A DNA stretch of 64,000 bases from an uncultured Bacilli bacterium (GTDB lineage: Bacteria > Bacillota_I > Bacilli_A > RF39 > UBA660): contig CAKPIS010000003.1 of NCBI GenBank assembly GCA_934162425.1, forward strand, positions 124,001 through 188,000, written 5' to 3'. Shown here in pieces: positions 44,216-52,835 of this stretch. Each line of letters begins with the position of its first letter. Position 1 is the first letter of the stretch. The notes below the pieces were generated by a model. That model searched no databases. It was given only the letters and a program-made list of their open reading frames with translations, and was not told where the DNA came from. The position numbers were made by a program, and so were the translations under genes.

Positions 44216-44845
44216 ATGCGCAAATTATTTGCTAATATTAGTGTAAAAGACCAAAAAAAATTACTTAAATTATTAGAGACAAGTGTTCTTAATTATAAAA
44301 AAGATTCTGTTATCTTATCTACAGTAAACAATAATATTATAGGAATAATATTAGAAGGAAAAGCACAAATAATTAGAACAGATTATAATGGCAATAGAAC
44401 AATCATAGAAGAATTAGAAGAAGAATCTATATTTGGTACTGCTCTATCTTCTTTATCTAGTGATGAGTGTCAAATAATAACAAAAGAAGATACTAAAATA
44501 TTAGTAATTGATTATGATATTATAATATCTTCTAAAAATAACAACTATTCATATTATAATCAGTTTATAAAAAATCTACTTGAAATAACTACTAATATAA
44601 TAGATGAAAAAAATAATAGAATTGAAATATTAACAAAAAAATCAATAAGAGATAAACTACTTGAATATTTTAGAATATATAGAAAAAAACATGGTACTAA
44701 TATTATATATCTACCATTTAGTTATACTGACTTATCTGATTATTTAGCTGTTGATAGATCTGCTATGTCAAGAGAAATAAAAAGTTTAAAAGAAGAAGGT
44801 TTTATTTCTACGAAGGGCAGAAAAATAAATCTTTTATATAGATAA
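44216..44845 (+). CDS. Crp/Fnr family transcription regulator
   Basis: 209 aa. N-terminal cyclic-nucleotide-binding-like beta-roll (about 15-110, IIGIILEGKAQIIRTDYNGNRTIIEEL), long dimer helix, and a C-terminal winged helix (about 145-205) with LPFSYTDLSDYLAVDRSAMSREIKSLKEEGFI, the Crp-type recognition helix. Only one Cys (near residue 83) is present, so there is no Fe-S cluster of the classic FNR kind. Divergent from nrdD and likely autoregulated; a role in anaerobic dNTP control is inference. Good GAGGTG ribosome site. Confidence 0.88.
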   Translation: MRKLFANISVKDQKKLLKLLETSVLNYKKDSVILSTVNNNIIGIILEGKAQIIRTDYNGNRTIIEELEEESIFGTALSSLSSDECQIITKEDTKILVIDYDIIISSKNNNYSYYNQFIKNLLEITTNIIDEKNNRIEILTKKSIRDKLLEYFRIYRKKHGTNIIYLPFSYTDLSDYLAVDRSAMSREIKSLKEEGFISTKGRKINLLYR

Positions 44846-44846
44846 A

Positions 44847-44876
44847 AGGACTTAAAAAATTTTTTTAAGTCCTATT
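44847..44876. terminator. Bidirectional terminator
   Basis: AGGACTTAAAAAA and TTTTTTTAAGTCCT stem with T runs on both strands; it ends the regulator gene and the converging C39-like gene. Confidence 0.8.
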
Positions 44877-46446
44877 TTATTTCTTTTGTATTAAATAAAT
44901 ATATACCTGTTATCCATTTTTGAGTTAAAAAGTCACTAAGTTTATATGGTCCAGTTAATTCTGGGTGATTAGGATCTGCTGTGTAAACTGTTGAATTTAA
45001 TAAGTTCTTGGAATCATATTTTTCTATTGCTCTTATTGCTATAAAATGACCACCATCAGTAAATGGACTCTTGGCATTAACTGCTACCATAGCAAGTCCT
45101 CCATTATGAAGAGTTGTTACAACTTTAGATAAATTTTCTTTAGTCATTTGAGTATCTGAATTCCTAAATAATTTGTACTTTAGTTCTCTTTTTTTTGCTG
45201 CATAACCAAAATATAAAGAATCAGTTCCATAACTATTACAATAACCATTTAAGCAAGCCTCATTTGTAGTATAAGCTGGATTATATTTTTTATCTTTTAA
45301 TAAAGTAGATAATACCATTGCCATAGATGTAGTACCACAACCAGATATAGCTATATTGTCATTTTTTACACCACTTTTATATGGAAATGATTTATAATCT
45401 GTTTGCGCATAATATATAAATCCATCATCATATTCTTTGTAATTATCTCCATAATTATCTAAATAAATTTCTACTGTTGCTTTAGCAGTTTCGTATCCAC
45501 TTTTTGTAGCTACAACTTCTACAGTTTGTGGCATTACATATTTTAAATCCTTTGCCATATCATTTTTTGTTGTAACAAAAGTTTCACTATATCCACTTGC
45601 TAAACTATCTTTAGTGGCATTTAAAGTCACTCCAGTAATATTAGTTGTACATTTAAATGTTTTATTTACCAAAACACTTTTTGGACATTTTAAAGTAAGT
45701 TCTTTACCTGTGATAGACTTCCACTGTGCTATTAATATAATAGTATCGTTATTTCTGCCAAGCTTAACAATTTCTTCTTCATCTTTTAAATATGTATATT
45801 TATCTGGTTTTTGATACCAACCTATATTACCCTTTTCATCCTTTCCATAATATAAATTATTTTTTGATATTTTCCATCCAATAAATTTATATCCTTTTTT
45901 CTCAAAACCAAGACTATTTAATTTAGTTTTTTCTAAATAATTCACAGTTTGGTCCTTCATGTTACCATTAGCACCATTTCCATTATATTTTATTTTATAG
46001 AAACTAGTTGAAAATAGCTGTTTTATACTTTTATTTTTAACTTTTACTTTTACTAAATAAAACTTATTAGCAGAATATTTTTTAAGAAATGTAGAATTCT
46101 TAAGTTTTATAGAACCTTTAGTTTGTATTTTTCTTTTTGGAATCTTAAGTTCTATTAAAGAAATAGCTTTACTATCTTTATTAGATCTATATACATAAAT
46201 AGAATTTGCCTTATTTCCATTACAATCCCAGTTTACTACAGCTGATGCATTAGTTATATTATCTACCCAAACATCACATGTTCCTTTTGCTGCACCTTTT
46301 ATTTTATTAGGTTTATTATTTGTAAACATTAGTGTTATAAATAATATTAAGCAAATAGAAAGTATAACTGATAATGATAAAATTATCTTTCTGTTTCTAA
46401 TTGTTTTATTACTTGGTCTTCCAACTCCATTTTTAAATATCTTCAT
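44872..46446 (-). CDS. Membrane-anchored C39-like peptidase with InlB-type repeat
   Basis: 524 aa. N-terminal membrane helix (about 24-45) with a cytosolic basic tail. The extracellular part has an InlB B-repeat (about 150-245, YNGNGANGNMKDQTV to KKGYKFIGWKI and IILIAQW), a beta-sandwich region (250-330), then a papain-like C39_2 domain (about 340-520): Cys in SGCGTTSMAMVLS, His in GGHFIAIRAIE, Asp in DPNHPELTG. It probably cuts peptides or peptidoglycan stems at the surface. An alternative is a bacteriocin-type processing protease, but there is no ABC partner next to it. Confidence 0.82.
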   Translation of the reverse strand: MKIFKNGVGRPSNKTIRNRKIILSLSVILSICLILFITLMFTNNKPNKIKGAAKGTCDVWVDNITNASAVVNWDCNGNKANSIYVYRSNKDSKAISLIELKIPKRKIQTKGSIKLKNSTFLKKYSANKFYLVKVKVKNKSIKQLFSTSFYKIKYNGNGANGNMKDQTVNYLEKTKLNSLGFEKKGYKFIGWKISKNNLYYGKDEKGNIGWYQKPDKYTYLKDEEEIVKLGRNNDTIILIAQWKSITGKELTLKCPKSVLVNKTFKCTTNITGVTLNATKDSLASGYSETFVTTKNDMAKDLKYVMPQTVEVVATKSGYETAKATVEIYLDNYGDNYKEYDDGFIYYAQTDYKSFPYKSGVKNDNIAISGCGTTSMAMVLSTLLKDKKYNPAYTTNEACLNGYCNSYGTDSLYFGYAAKKRELKYKLFRNSDTQMTKENLSKVVTTLHNGGLAMVAVNAKSPFTDGGHFIAIRAIEKYDSKNLLNSTVYTADPNHPELTGPYKLSDFLTQKWITGIYLFNTKEIK

Positions 46447-46518
46447 ATGCTTCTCCCTATTTTCTATTATAACATTTCTTAATATATTTAAAAGTATTAT
46501 TTGATAGAAGTGTAAAAT

Positions 46519-46545
46519 AAAATCACCACTACAGGTGACTTTTTA
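46519..46545 (-). terminator. Terminator of the 46529 gene
   Basis: TCACC and GGTGA stem with T runs on the minus strand; it overlaps the stop codon. Confidence 0.7.
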
Positions 46546-47281
46546 ATACTTTACATATAAAATCCATTTTTTCATGATTGTCATCATAAAATGATTTAAT
46601 TAAATTATCATTATCTTTAAATTTAATTAAGTCTTCTCTAAAAGTATTTTCAAACTCTAAGTTTGTATAACAATCAAGCATTTTAAGTTCTTTTAAATAC
46701 TGTTTTGTTTTTTTATCTTCTAATATTTTCATTTTGCCATTACTATTAATCATTTTTAATTTATTATTACATAATCTCAAAATAAATCCCCATGTTGCAT
46801 CAAAGCCAAAACACTTATCGTCATCAACAATAAGATTTAATGCATGCAAAGGATGATTATCTCTTTTAAATAAACTTTTAAGTGTAATATCATTAATTAC
46901 TTTTTTATTAGAAAGAGGATTGTACTTAAAAATTATTAAATTTGTTTTAAATTCAGTTGTTAACACATAATTTTCTATCTTATTTTTATTTAATAGTTTT
47001 TTTAAACCAGCTGATATATCGCTGCAAACTCCATAACCTAAAATTAAATTAAGTGATCCATTATCCATTATATTATTGCATTTTTGAGTAAAAGTTTTAT
47101 TAACTGATAAATTCCCAGTATATAACAAATATAAATAAAAATTACAAAGTGATAAAGAAGAGTTTATGTTTATACTACTAGCTAACGCACTAATATTTTC
47201 AAATATTTCTTCTTGCTTTATATAAGCATCATGCAGTTTTCTTTCTTTTTCTGGAAATAAATAACCAAAACCATCATACAT
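46529..47281 (-). CDS. Transglutaminase-like cysteine protein, cytoplasmic
   Basis: 250 aa, no signal peptide. The catalytic triad of the transglutaminase fold can be placed: Cys in YGVCSDISAGLKKLL, His in HPLHALNLIV, Asp in FGFDATWG. The start at 47281 (MYDGFGYLF) has AAGGAG nine bases upstream; the longer frame has no site. N-terminal 70 residues are helical. Substrate is unknown. It lies between the C39-like protease and thrS, on the same strand, with its own terminator. Confidence 0.7.
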   Translation of the reverse strand: MYDGFGYLFPEKERKLHDAYIKQEEIFENISALASSININSSLSLCNFYLYLLYTGNLSVNKTFTQKCNNIMDNGSLNLILGYGVCSDISAGLKKLLNKNKIENYVLTTEFKTNLIIFKYNPLSNKKVINDITLKSLFKRDNHPLHALNLIVDDDKCFGFDATWGFILRLCNNKLKMINSNGKMKILEDKKTKQYLKELKMLDCYTNLEFENTFREDLIKFKDNDNLIKSFYDDNHEKMDFICKVLKSHL

Positions 47282-47338
47282 AACCATTCTCTCCTTTTTT
47301 AAATTATAACTAAATATGTTTTTTATCAATTAAATAAC

Positions 47339-47365
47339 TAAAAACCCACTTTTTAAAAAGTGAGT
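47339..47365 (-). terminator. Terminator of thrS
   Basis: CACTTTTTAAAAAGTG is a perfect palindrome; on the minus strand it is followed by GGTTTTTAG. It ends the T-box operon. Confidence 0.75.
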
Positions 47366-47409
47366 ATAAAATTATTTAGTTATATTATCTAGTTTAGAAA
47401 GATGCTTTT

Positions 47410-49179
47410 TTATTTATCTTCCTTACTTTTTTTGTTTTTTATTTCATTAACAAGTAGACTAACAAACATATTTTTTTCTACGCTATAAGTCTTATTTGAA
47501 CCATGTCTTCTATAGCTTACTAAATTTTCACTGCATTCTTTATCTCCTATAATAATATTAATAGGTATTTTCTTAATTTGAGCTTCTCTCATCTTATAAG
47601 ATAATTTTTCATCTCTATCATCTAATTCTACTCTTACGTTTGATTCTTTTAACATATTATATATTTCATTTGAGTATTCTAAATGATAATTATTATTAAC
47701 TGGTATTATATTTACTTGAACTGGTGCAAGCCAAGTTGGTAAGTTACCTTTAGTTTCTTCTAATATATAAGCCATAAATCTATCTAATGAACCAAGTATT
47801 GCTCTATGAAGTACAACAGGAGTCTTCTTTTCACCATTTTTATCAACGTATTTTAAATCAAATTTAGCTGGAAGACAAAAATCTAACTGACAAGTTGATA
47901 AAGTATATTCAGCTCCAACAGCTGGTTTTACATTAACATCTAACTTAGGTCCATAAAATGCAGCTTCCCCTATTTCTTCTGTATAAGGAATATTTAAATC
48001 ATTTAAAACCTTTCTAAGTTCACTTTCAGCCTTCTCCCACATTTTATCATCTGGATAATATTTTTCTTTATCTTCTTTATCTCTTAAAGATAAAACACAC
48101 CTATAATTAGTAATATTAAAATCTTTATAAACATCAAAAATTAAGTCTACAACAGATTTAAATTCAGACTCTATTTGTTCTGGAGTAACAAATAGGTGAG
48201 CATCATTTTGACAAAAATGTCTTCCTCTTTCAATACCCTTTAAAGCTCCTGATGCTTCAAATCTAAAGTCATGAGCTATCTCACCTATTCTAATAGGTAA
48301 ATCCTTATATGAATGTAATTTATTAGCATAAATCATCATATGATGTGGACAATTCATTGGACGAAGTACAAATTCTTCATCTTCAACCTTCATCATAGGA
48401 AACATATTTTCTTTATAGTGATCCCAGTGTCCAGATGTTTTATATAAACCTACCGTGCCAATACATGGTGTCATAACATGTTTATATCCTAAACTTATTT
48501 CTTTATTTCTTATATAATTTTCAAGTTCTTGCCATACTATGTAACCATTAGGTAAAAACATTGGCATTCCCTTACCTACTAAATCATGAGTCATAAATAT
48601 TTCTAAATCTCTACCTAATTTTCTATGATCTCTTTCCTTAGCTTCTTCTAGTTCTTTTAAGTAATTATTTAAATCTTCTTCATTTTCAAAGCATACACCA
48701 TATATTCTTTGAAGCATTTTATTTTTAGAATCACCTTTAAAGTATGCACCAGAATGTTTAATTAACTTAAAATATTTCATCTTTTTAGTAGATTCAACAT
48801 GTGGTCCTCTACATAAATCAGTAAAATCTCCTTGGCTATAGCATGATATAACAGTATCATTTTCATCCATTCTAGATATTAAATCTATTTTATATGGATC
48901 ATCTTTAAATTTTTCTAATGCTTCTTCTTTAGTTAATTCATGTCTATATATTCTCTTGTCTGCTTTAGCACATTTTTTCATTTCTTTTTCAATAATAGGC
49001 AAATCTTCATCACTTAAAGTCTTATCTCCTAAGTCTATATCATAATAAAAGCCATCTTCTATTACTGGTCCTACCCAGAACTTAGCACCTGGATACAAAT
49101 GTTTTACAGCTTGTGCAAGCAAGTGAGCACAAGAGTGATTAAGTACGTTTAATTTTTCATTTTCTTTAATATTTTCCAT
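47410..49179 (-). CDS. thrS: Threonine--tRNA ligase (lacks TGS domain)
   Basis: 589 aa. Charges tRNA-Thr. The editing domain is present (HSCAHLLAQAVKHLYP, and CYSQGDFTDLCRGPHVEST), followed by the class II core (motif 2 FRFEASGALKGIERGRHFCQ, motif 3 HRAILGSLDRFM) and the anticodon-binding domain (about 490-589). The N-terminal TGS domain of about 60 residues found in most bacterial ThrRS is absent: the protein begins directly at the editing domain. It overlaps the preceding gene by 14 bases. Controlled by the T-box upstream of the 49437 gene. Confidence 0.95.
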   Translation of the reverse strand: MENIKENEKLNVLNHSCAHLLAQAVKHLYPGAKFWVGPVIEDGFYYDIDLGDKTLSDEDLPIIEKEMKKCAKADKRIYRHELTKEEALEKFKDDPYKIDLISRMDENDTVISCYSQGDFTDLCRGPHVESTKKMKYFKLIKHSGAYFKGDSKNKMLQRIYGVCFENEEDLNNYLKELEEAKERDHRKLGRDLEIFMTHDLVGKGMPMFLPNGYIVWQELENYIRNKEISLGYKHVMTPCIGTVGLYKTSGHWDHYKENMFPMMKVEDEEFVLRPMNCPHHMMIYANKLHSYKDLPIRIGEIAHDFRFEASGALKGIERGRHFCQNDAHLFVTPEQIESEFKSVVDLIFDVYKDFNITNYRCVLSLRDKEDKEKYYPDDKMWEKAESELRKVLNDLNIPYTEEIGEAAFYGPKLDVNVKPAVGAEYTLSTCQLDFCLPAKFDLKYVDKNGEKKTPVVLHRAILGSLDRFMAYILEETKGNLPTWLAPVQVNIIPVNNNYHLEYSNEIYNMLKESNVRVELDDRDEKLSYKMREAQIKKIPINIIIGDKECSENLVSYRRHGSNKTYSVEKNMFVSLLVNEIKNKKSKEDK

Positions 49180-49435
49180 AAAATTTTCTCCTTATATATA
49201 CGTTATTTCTTTTTTCTTTTTCTTCTCTATAATATTTTCTTAATTTGTTTTTTAGTGTAGGATTATCATACGATATAAATGTTGATAGCACTTTGTGAAC
49301 TTCTGTTCCTTCAAAGTAATCTAATAGTTCAAATAATGTACTATAATTTAAATTTAAACCATCTATATATCTATATTTTTCATTAAAATTATTATCCTCA
49401 TTTTCTAAATATTGTATTAGTATTTCTTTTTCCAT
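49166..49435 (-). CDS. Small protein between the nucleotidyltransferase-like gene and thrS
   Basis: 89 aa, starting at ATG 49435 one base after the stop of the upstream gene. It is rich in Glu, Tyr, Leu and Lys, with no membrane segment: MEKEILIQYLENEDNNFNEK, then LNYSTLFELLDYFEGTEVHK and NVYIRRKFYGKY. I do not recognise it. Its end overlaps thrS by 14 bases, so it is in the same T-box operon. Possibly a partner of the nucleotidyltransferase-like protein. Confidence 0.55.
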   Translation of the reverse strand: MEKEILIQYLENEDNNFNEKYRYIDGLNLNYSTLFELLDYFEGTEVHKVLSTFISYDNPTLKNKLRKYYREEKEKRNNVYIRRKFYGKY

Positions 49436-49436
49436 A

Positions 49437-50207
49437 TTAGATATCAAAATCTTCTCTTGCAACAAAGACTCTGATGTTAAACCCTCCCTCTTTTTTATAA
49501 TAATAATTTACTAAACTTTCTATGTTTTTTAACATTGTACTTGCCTTATCAATCTCAAGGCAATTTAAATACAATTTAATAAATTCTTCTTCTGGTAATT
49601 TATATATATGACATTTTCTTCTATACTCATAATCTGTTAGCACTTTATATATTTTATCTTCTTTAAGTTTTGGCACTCCTAAATATTCTAAATAACTATT
49701 AAATACCATATCAAGTAATTTATAGTAGGTTAGATTAAACTGCATACTATTTTCCTTTAAATTAGATTTAAGTTCGTTTAAGTAATTCCATATATGATAA
49801 TTATTATAGTTAACTTTATCAGAACTTATTACTTTTAAATTACTATCTATATAATCTAATGCTTTATTAGATAACTCTTTTACACTATCATCTAGATCAT
49901 ATATAACTTTTCCATATGCAAATATTTTAGCAGTAGTTAAATATCCATTATCAAATTCATTTTTAATGGTATCTTTTATCTTACTTAATGGTTTTATGAT
50001 ATATTCGATTAAATAACTATTTGAATCAAAGAAACCTTTTTCTTTATAATTAGCACTATCTTTAAGAACCAAATAAACTTTTATATTAGAATACTCATTT
50101 TGAATACCTAATGCATAACTATCATAAAGTACTGCACCAACTACCATTTCATCTTTCTCATATTTTTTTAGAAATTCTTTTAGTGCTAATTTCCATTTAT
50201 CAATCAT
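49437..50207 (-). CDS. Degenerate nucleotidyltransferase-like protein
   Basis: 256 aa. The N-terminus has the fold pattern of a pol-beta type nucleotidyltransferase (VVGAVLYDSYALGIQNEYSNIKVYLVLKD), but GSxxxG is DSYALG and the metal-binding SDxD is SNIK, so catalysis is not expected. The C-terminal 150 residues are helical, as in the HEPN-like substrate domains of this superfamily. The ATG at 50207 has AGAGGTGG; the longer frame starts inside the T-box terminator. First gene of the T-box/thrS operon. Confidence 0.6.
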   Translation of the reverse strand: MIDKWKLALKEFLKKYEKDEMVVGAVLYDSYALGIQNEYSNIKVYLVLKDSANYKEKGFFDSNSYLIEYIIKPLSKIKDTIKNEFDNGYLTTAKIFAYGKVIYDLDDSVKELSNKALDYIDSNLKVISSDKVNYNNYHIWNYLNELKSNLKENSMQFNLTYYKLLDMVFNSYLEYLGVPKLKEDKIYKVLTDYEYRRKCHIYKLPEEEFIKLYLNCLEIDKASTMLKNIESLVNYYYKKEGGFNIRVFVAREDFDI

Positions 50208-50228
50208 TTTACCACCTCTTTTTAAATA

Positions 50229-50437
50229 AAAAAGCACTTCCTTAAAAAGGAGTGCTTAAAACACGGTACCATCCTTACCTTTAACTTAATTTGATAACGT
50301 GTTTATAACACGGAAAAACCCATTACAGGTATCTGCTTAGAAGTAGTAATTCTATAATTAGTTTATCTATTTTGCACCATATAATAGACTCTCTTTAAAA
50401 CATCATCATAAAATCATGTCTTCATCAATGCATTTAT
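50229..50437 (-). promoter_or_regulatory. T-box riboswitch (threonine)
   Basis: The leader contains the T-box sequence AAGGATGGTACCGTG (50262-50276, consensus AGGGTGGNACCGCG), followed by a terminator stem AAGCACTCCTT / AAGGAAGTGCTT with TTTTTTATTT (50226-50257). Upstream are the conserved AAAGAGAG and GGTGCAAAA Stem I elements. In the specifier region GAATTACTACTTC an ACT triplet (Thr) fits the thrS downstream; other triplets in this stretch cannot be ruled out by eye. Uncharged tRNA-Thr should favour the antiterminator. Confidence 0.88.
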
Positions 50438-50443
50438 ACCAAA

Positions 50444-50472
50444 ATAATACTACTTTTATCTATTTTAGTCAA
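50444..50472 (-). promoter_or_regulatory. Promoter of the T-box operon
   Basis: TTGACT (50467-50472) and TATTAT (50444-50449) with a 17-base spacer on the minus strand, placed directly after the dnaI stop codon. Confidence 0.75.
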
Positions 50473-51408
50473 TTATTTTCTATTATTTTTACTAATCATT
50501 TCTGTATCTATCGTTAATTGTTTTATTCTTTCTATTATTCTTCTTGCTTTTACTTTCTCAGTACTTTTATTAGTTGTTATACTAAGATGTTCTTCTAATT
50601 CTTTTATATTTAAATTAGAAGTAATAAACGTAGGAAGACCTTCTTGCATTCTATATTGAAGTATGCATCCTAATACCTCATCTCTACTCCACGCTGTTAC
50701 GCCTTCTGCTCCTAAATCATCTATTAAAAGTATTTTAGCATATTTTATCTCATTAAATTTATTTTTAAATTCATCGGATGAAGAAGATGAATAAGATGCC
50801 TTTAAACTTCTTAAATATTCAGGCCAGTATACTATAACACTCTTAACATTATTTTTAGCAAGCTCATTTATCATAGCAGAAATAAGATACGTTTTACCAG
50901 AACCAAAATTACCATGTAAAAATAAGCCCTTACCTATAATACCTTTTTTGTAATCTTTTATATAATTTAATATCCATTTAATAACACTTGTTCTATTATT
51001 ATCATCAGTATAAATATCCTTTATTTTGGCTTCCTTAATTTCTCTTGGTATATCAAAACTAGTTACATTACTTAAATAATTAGTATCTTTAATATATGCA
51101 TTTTTATACTTACAAGAAACATATGAAAAAGATATATCACCTTCATTTATAGTAGGTAAATAACAATAACCATTTATATTATTTTTACATGTAATAAGTC
51201 CCTTACAATTTTTACAATTCTTAAATTCTTTAAAACTATCTTCTAAAAGAGAAGTATATTTCATTAATTTTTCATCACTTAAATTAATACTATCTACAAA
51301 ATCTTTAAATTCATTATCTTTTTTAGCATTATGATATGCTACTTTAAGTTTATAATTTAAATCATCTACTTCTTTAATAGAATTATTTATCTTTTCCATA
51401 ACATTCAC
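50473..51408 (-). CDS. dnaI: Primosomal protein DnaI (helicase loader)
   Basis: 311 aa. AAA+ ATPase that loads the replicative helicase in Bacilli. The N-terminal zinc region has CKNCKGLITC and CYLPTINEG (about 65-90). The AAA+ core has Walker A LHGNFGSGKTY (about 170), Walker B ILLIDDLGAEGVTAW and sensor ITSNLNIKEL with an arginine finger region ARRIIERIK. It follows dnaB after 12 bases, the usual Bacillus order. Confidence 0.93.
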   Translation of the reverse strand: MNVMEKINNSIKEVDDLNYKLKVAYHNAKKDNEFKDFVDSINLSDEKLMKYTSLLEDSFKEFKNCKNCKGLITCKNNINGYCYLPTINEGDISFSYVSCKYKNAYIKDTNYLSNVTSFDIPREIKEAKIKDIYTDDNNRTSVIKWILNYIKDYKKGIIGKGLFLHGNFGSGKTYLISAMINELAKNNVKSVIVYWPEYLRSLKASYSSSSSDEFKNKFNEIKYAKILLIDDLGAEGVTAWSRDEVLGCILQYRMQEGLPTFITSNLNIKELEEHLSITTNKSTEKVKARRIIERIKQLTIDTEMISKNNRK

Positions 51409-51420
51409 CTTATTTCTTTA

Positions 51421-52716
51421 TTATGAAAATTCCCTTAACATATCCTTAAGTGATTTTTCATCTTCTACACTAATTTTTTCTTTATTTATATTTTGATCAA
51501 ACCATTCTGGCAAATTTTCTTTACCCATACTTTGTCCTTTAGGCATTTCATTTAGTTTTTTCATCTTTTTATACTCTTTTTCTGCTGCCTTCATAGCTTC
51601 TTCTACCGTTTCTATATTAAGTCTTTTCCACTGTGATGCTATAGCTTCTAAAAAGTTTTTAGTAAGTTTTTTATTATTTATTTTAAGCACATAGTCAATT
51701 AAAACATTAACAACTCCTGGGTTTAACTTAAAGTCATTTAAAAGGGATTCTAATATTCCTAAATCTCTAGTTGATGGTTTAGCACCATTACTTCTTCCTC
51801 TTAAGAAATTATAAGGAGAAGTATTTTCAAATACATATATCATTTTAGCTCTTTTACTTTCACTACCAACAGGAGATTTTAAATATTCAGGCTGACTTTT
51901 ATAAACAAGTTTTGGAAGTTTATTTTCATTAGAAAACTTATAATAATTTTTAACGTTTTTTCTTAAAGCCACTTTATCTATAAGACCATTTTCTTTTATA
52001 GAACTTAGTATGGAAGATTTCATTTCCATCTCATCTAAATTATATACAAAAGATAAGTTATTAATAAGTTCTTTAACTTCCTTAGAAAACGTTTTATTAG
52101 TAATTACACCACTAGGTACAGAAGATATTAAAAGATCAAAATCAAACGTCTTATCTATTTTTATATCACCAGTTTTATTTACTCTTAAATCTTCATTTAA
52201 ATTATCATAAACAGTACCAGGTGCTGAATCAAACACACTATCAAATGATGATGTAATATCCTCATATGAAGAAAGATTGATACGAGGCACTTTAAAATAT
52301 TTAAGTAAATTCTCATATTCTTTTTTTCCAATATTATTATATAAAACTATGTTAAGTATAGGATGATTAAAGAATTCTGATGCTGAAATTGGTGAAAAAA
52401 GCTCATATACAAAAGAATTAACATCACTTTTTTTAACATGTGTTTTAACAAGGCCTACCGCTTCTAACTTTTTTCTAGCTATTACGATATGTTCCATTTT
52501 TATTCTAAGACTAGACATTAAATGATGATGAGTATATTCACTACTTAATATTTCAGCTTTATCTAAATCAGCCCATAAAGTATAATACAAGCTAGTTGCA
52601 ATACTTCCAATAATAGGTTGATACAGCATACTTATTATCTTTCTATCATTCTCACTTAAAATAGTACGGTTAACTACTATAAAAGTATCAGCAGGTAAAA
52701 TATTTATTTCTTTCAT
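51421..52716 (-). CDS. dnaB: Replication initiation protein DnaB (Bacillus type)
   Basis: 431 aa. N-terminal DnaB/DnaD winged-helix domain (about 1-110: LSENDRKIISMLYQPIIGSIATSLYYTLW) and a C-terminal DnaD-like DDBH2 domain (about 330-390: NDFKLNPGVVNVLIDYVLKINNKKLTKNFLEAIASQWKR is the region). Helps open the origin and recruits the DnaI-helicase complex. AAGGAG ribosome site; first gene of the dnaB-dnaI operon. Confidence 0.9.
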   Translation of the reverse strand: MKEINILPADTFIVVNRTILSENDRKIISMLYQPIIGSIATSLYYTLWADLDKAEILSSEYTHHHLMSSLRIKMEHIVIARKKLEAVGLVKTHVKKSDVNSFVYELFSPISASEFFNHPILNIVLYNNIGKKEYENLLKYFKVPRINLSSYEDITSSFDSVFDSAPGTVYDNLNEDLRVNKTGDIKIDKTFDFDLLISSVPSGVITNKTFSKEVKELINNLSFVYNLDEMEMKSSILSSIKENGLIDKVALRKNVKNYYKFSNENKLPKLVYKSQPEYLKSPVGSESKRAKMIYVFENTSPYNFLRGRSNGAKPSTRDLGILESLLNDFKLNPGVVNVLIDYVLKINNKKLTKNFLEAIASQWKRLNIETVEEAMKAAEKEYKKMKKLNEMPKGQSMGKENLPEWFDQNINKEKISVEDEKSLKDMLREFS

Positions 52717-52739
52717 AGTAAGTCACTCCTTTAATAACT

Positions 52740-52768
52740 ATTTTAATCTATTTTCCTTATTATTTCAA
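52740..52768 (-). promoter_or_regulatory. Promoter of dnaB-dnaI
   Basis: TTGAAA (52763-52768) and TAAAAT (52740-52745) with a 17-base spacer on the minus strand. Confidence 0.65.
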
Positions 52769-52809
52769 TGAACAAAAGAATAAAAATATAAAATTTAGTT
52801 CAAATATAG

Positions 52810-52835
52810 AAAAGAGCTAACTAAATTTAGCTCCT
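52810..52835 (-). terminator. Terminator of the ABC exporter unit
   Basis: GAGCTAA and TTAGCTC form a stem with TTTTC after it on the minus strand; overlaps the ABC gene stop. Confidence 0.7.
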
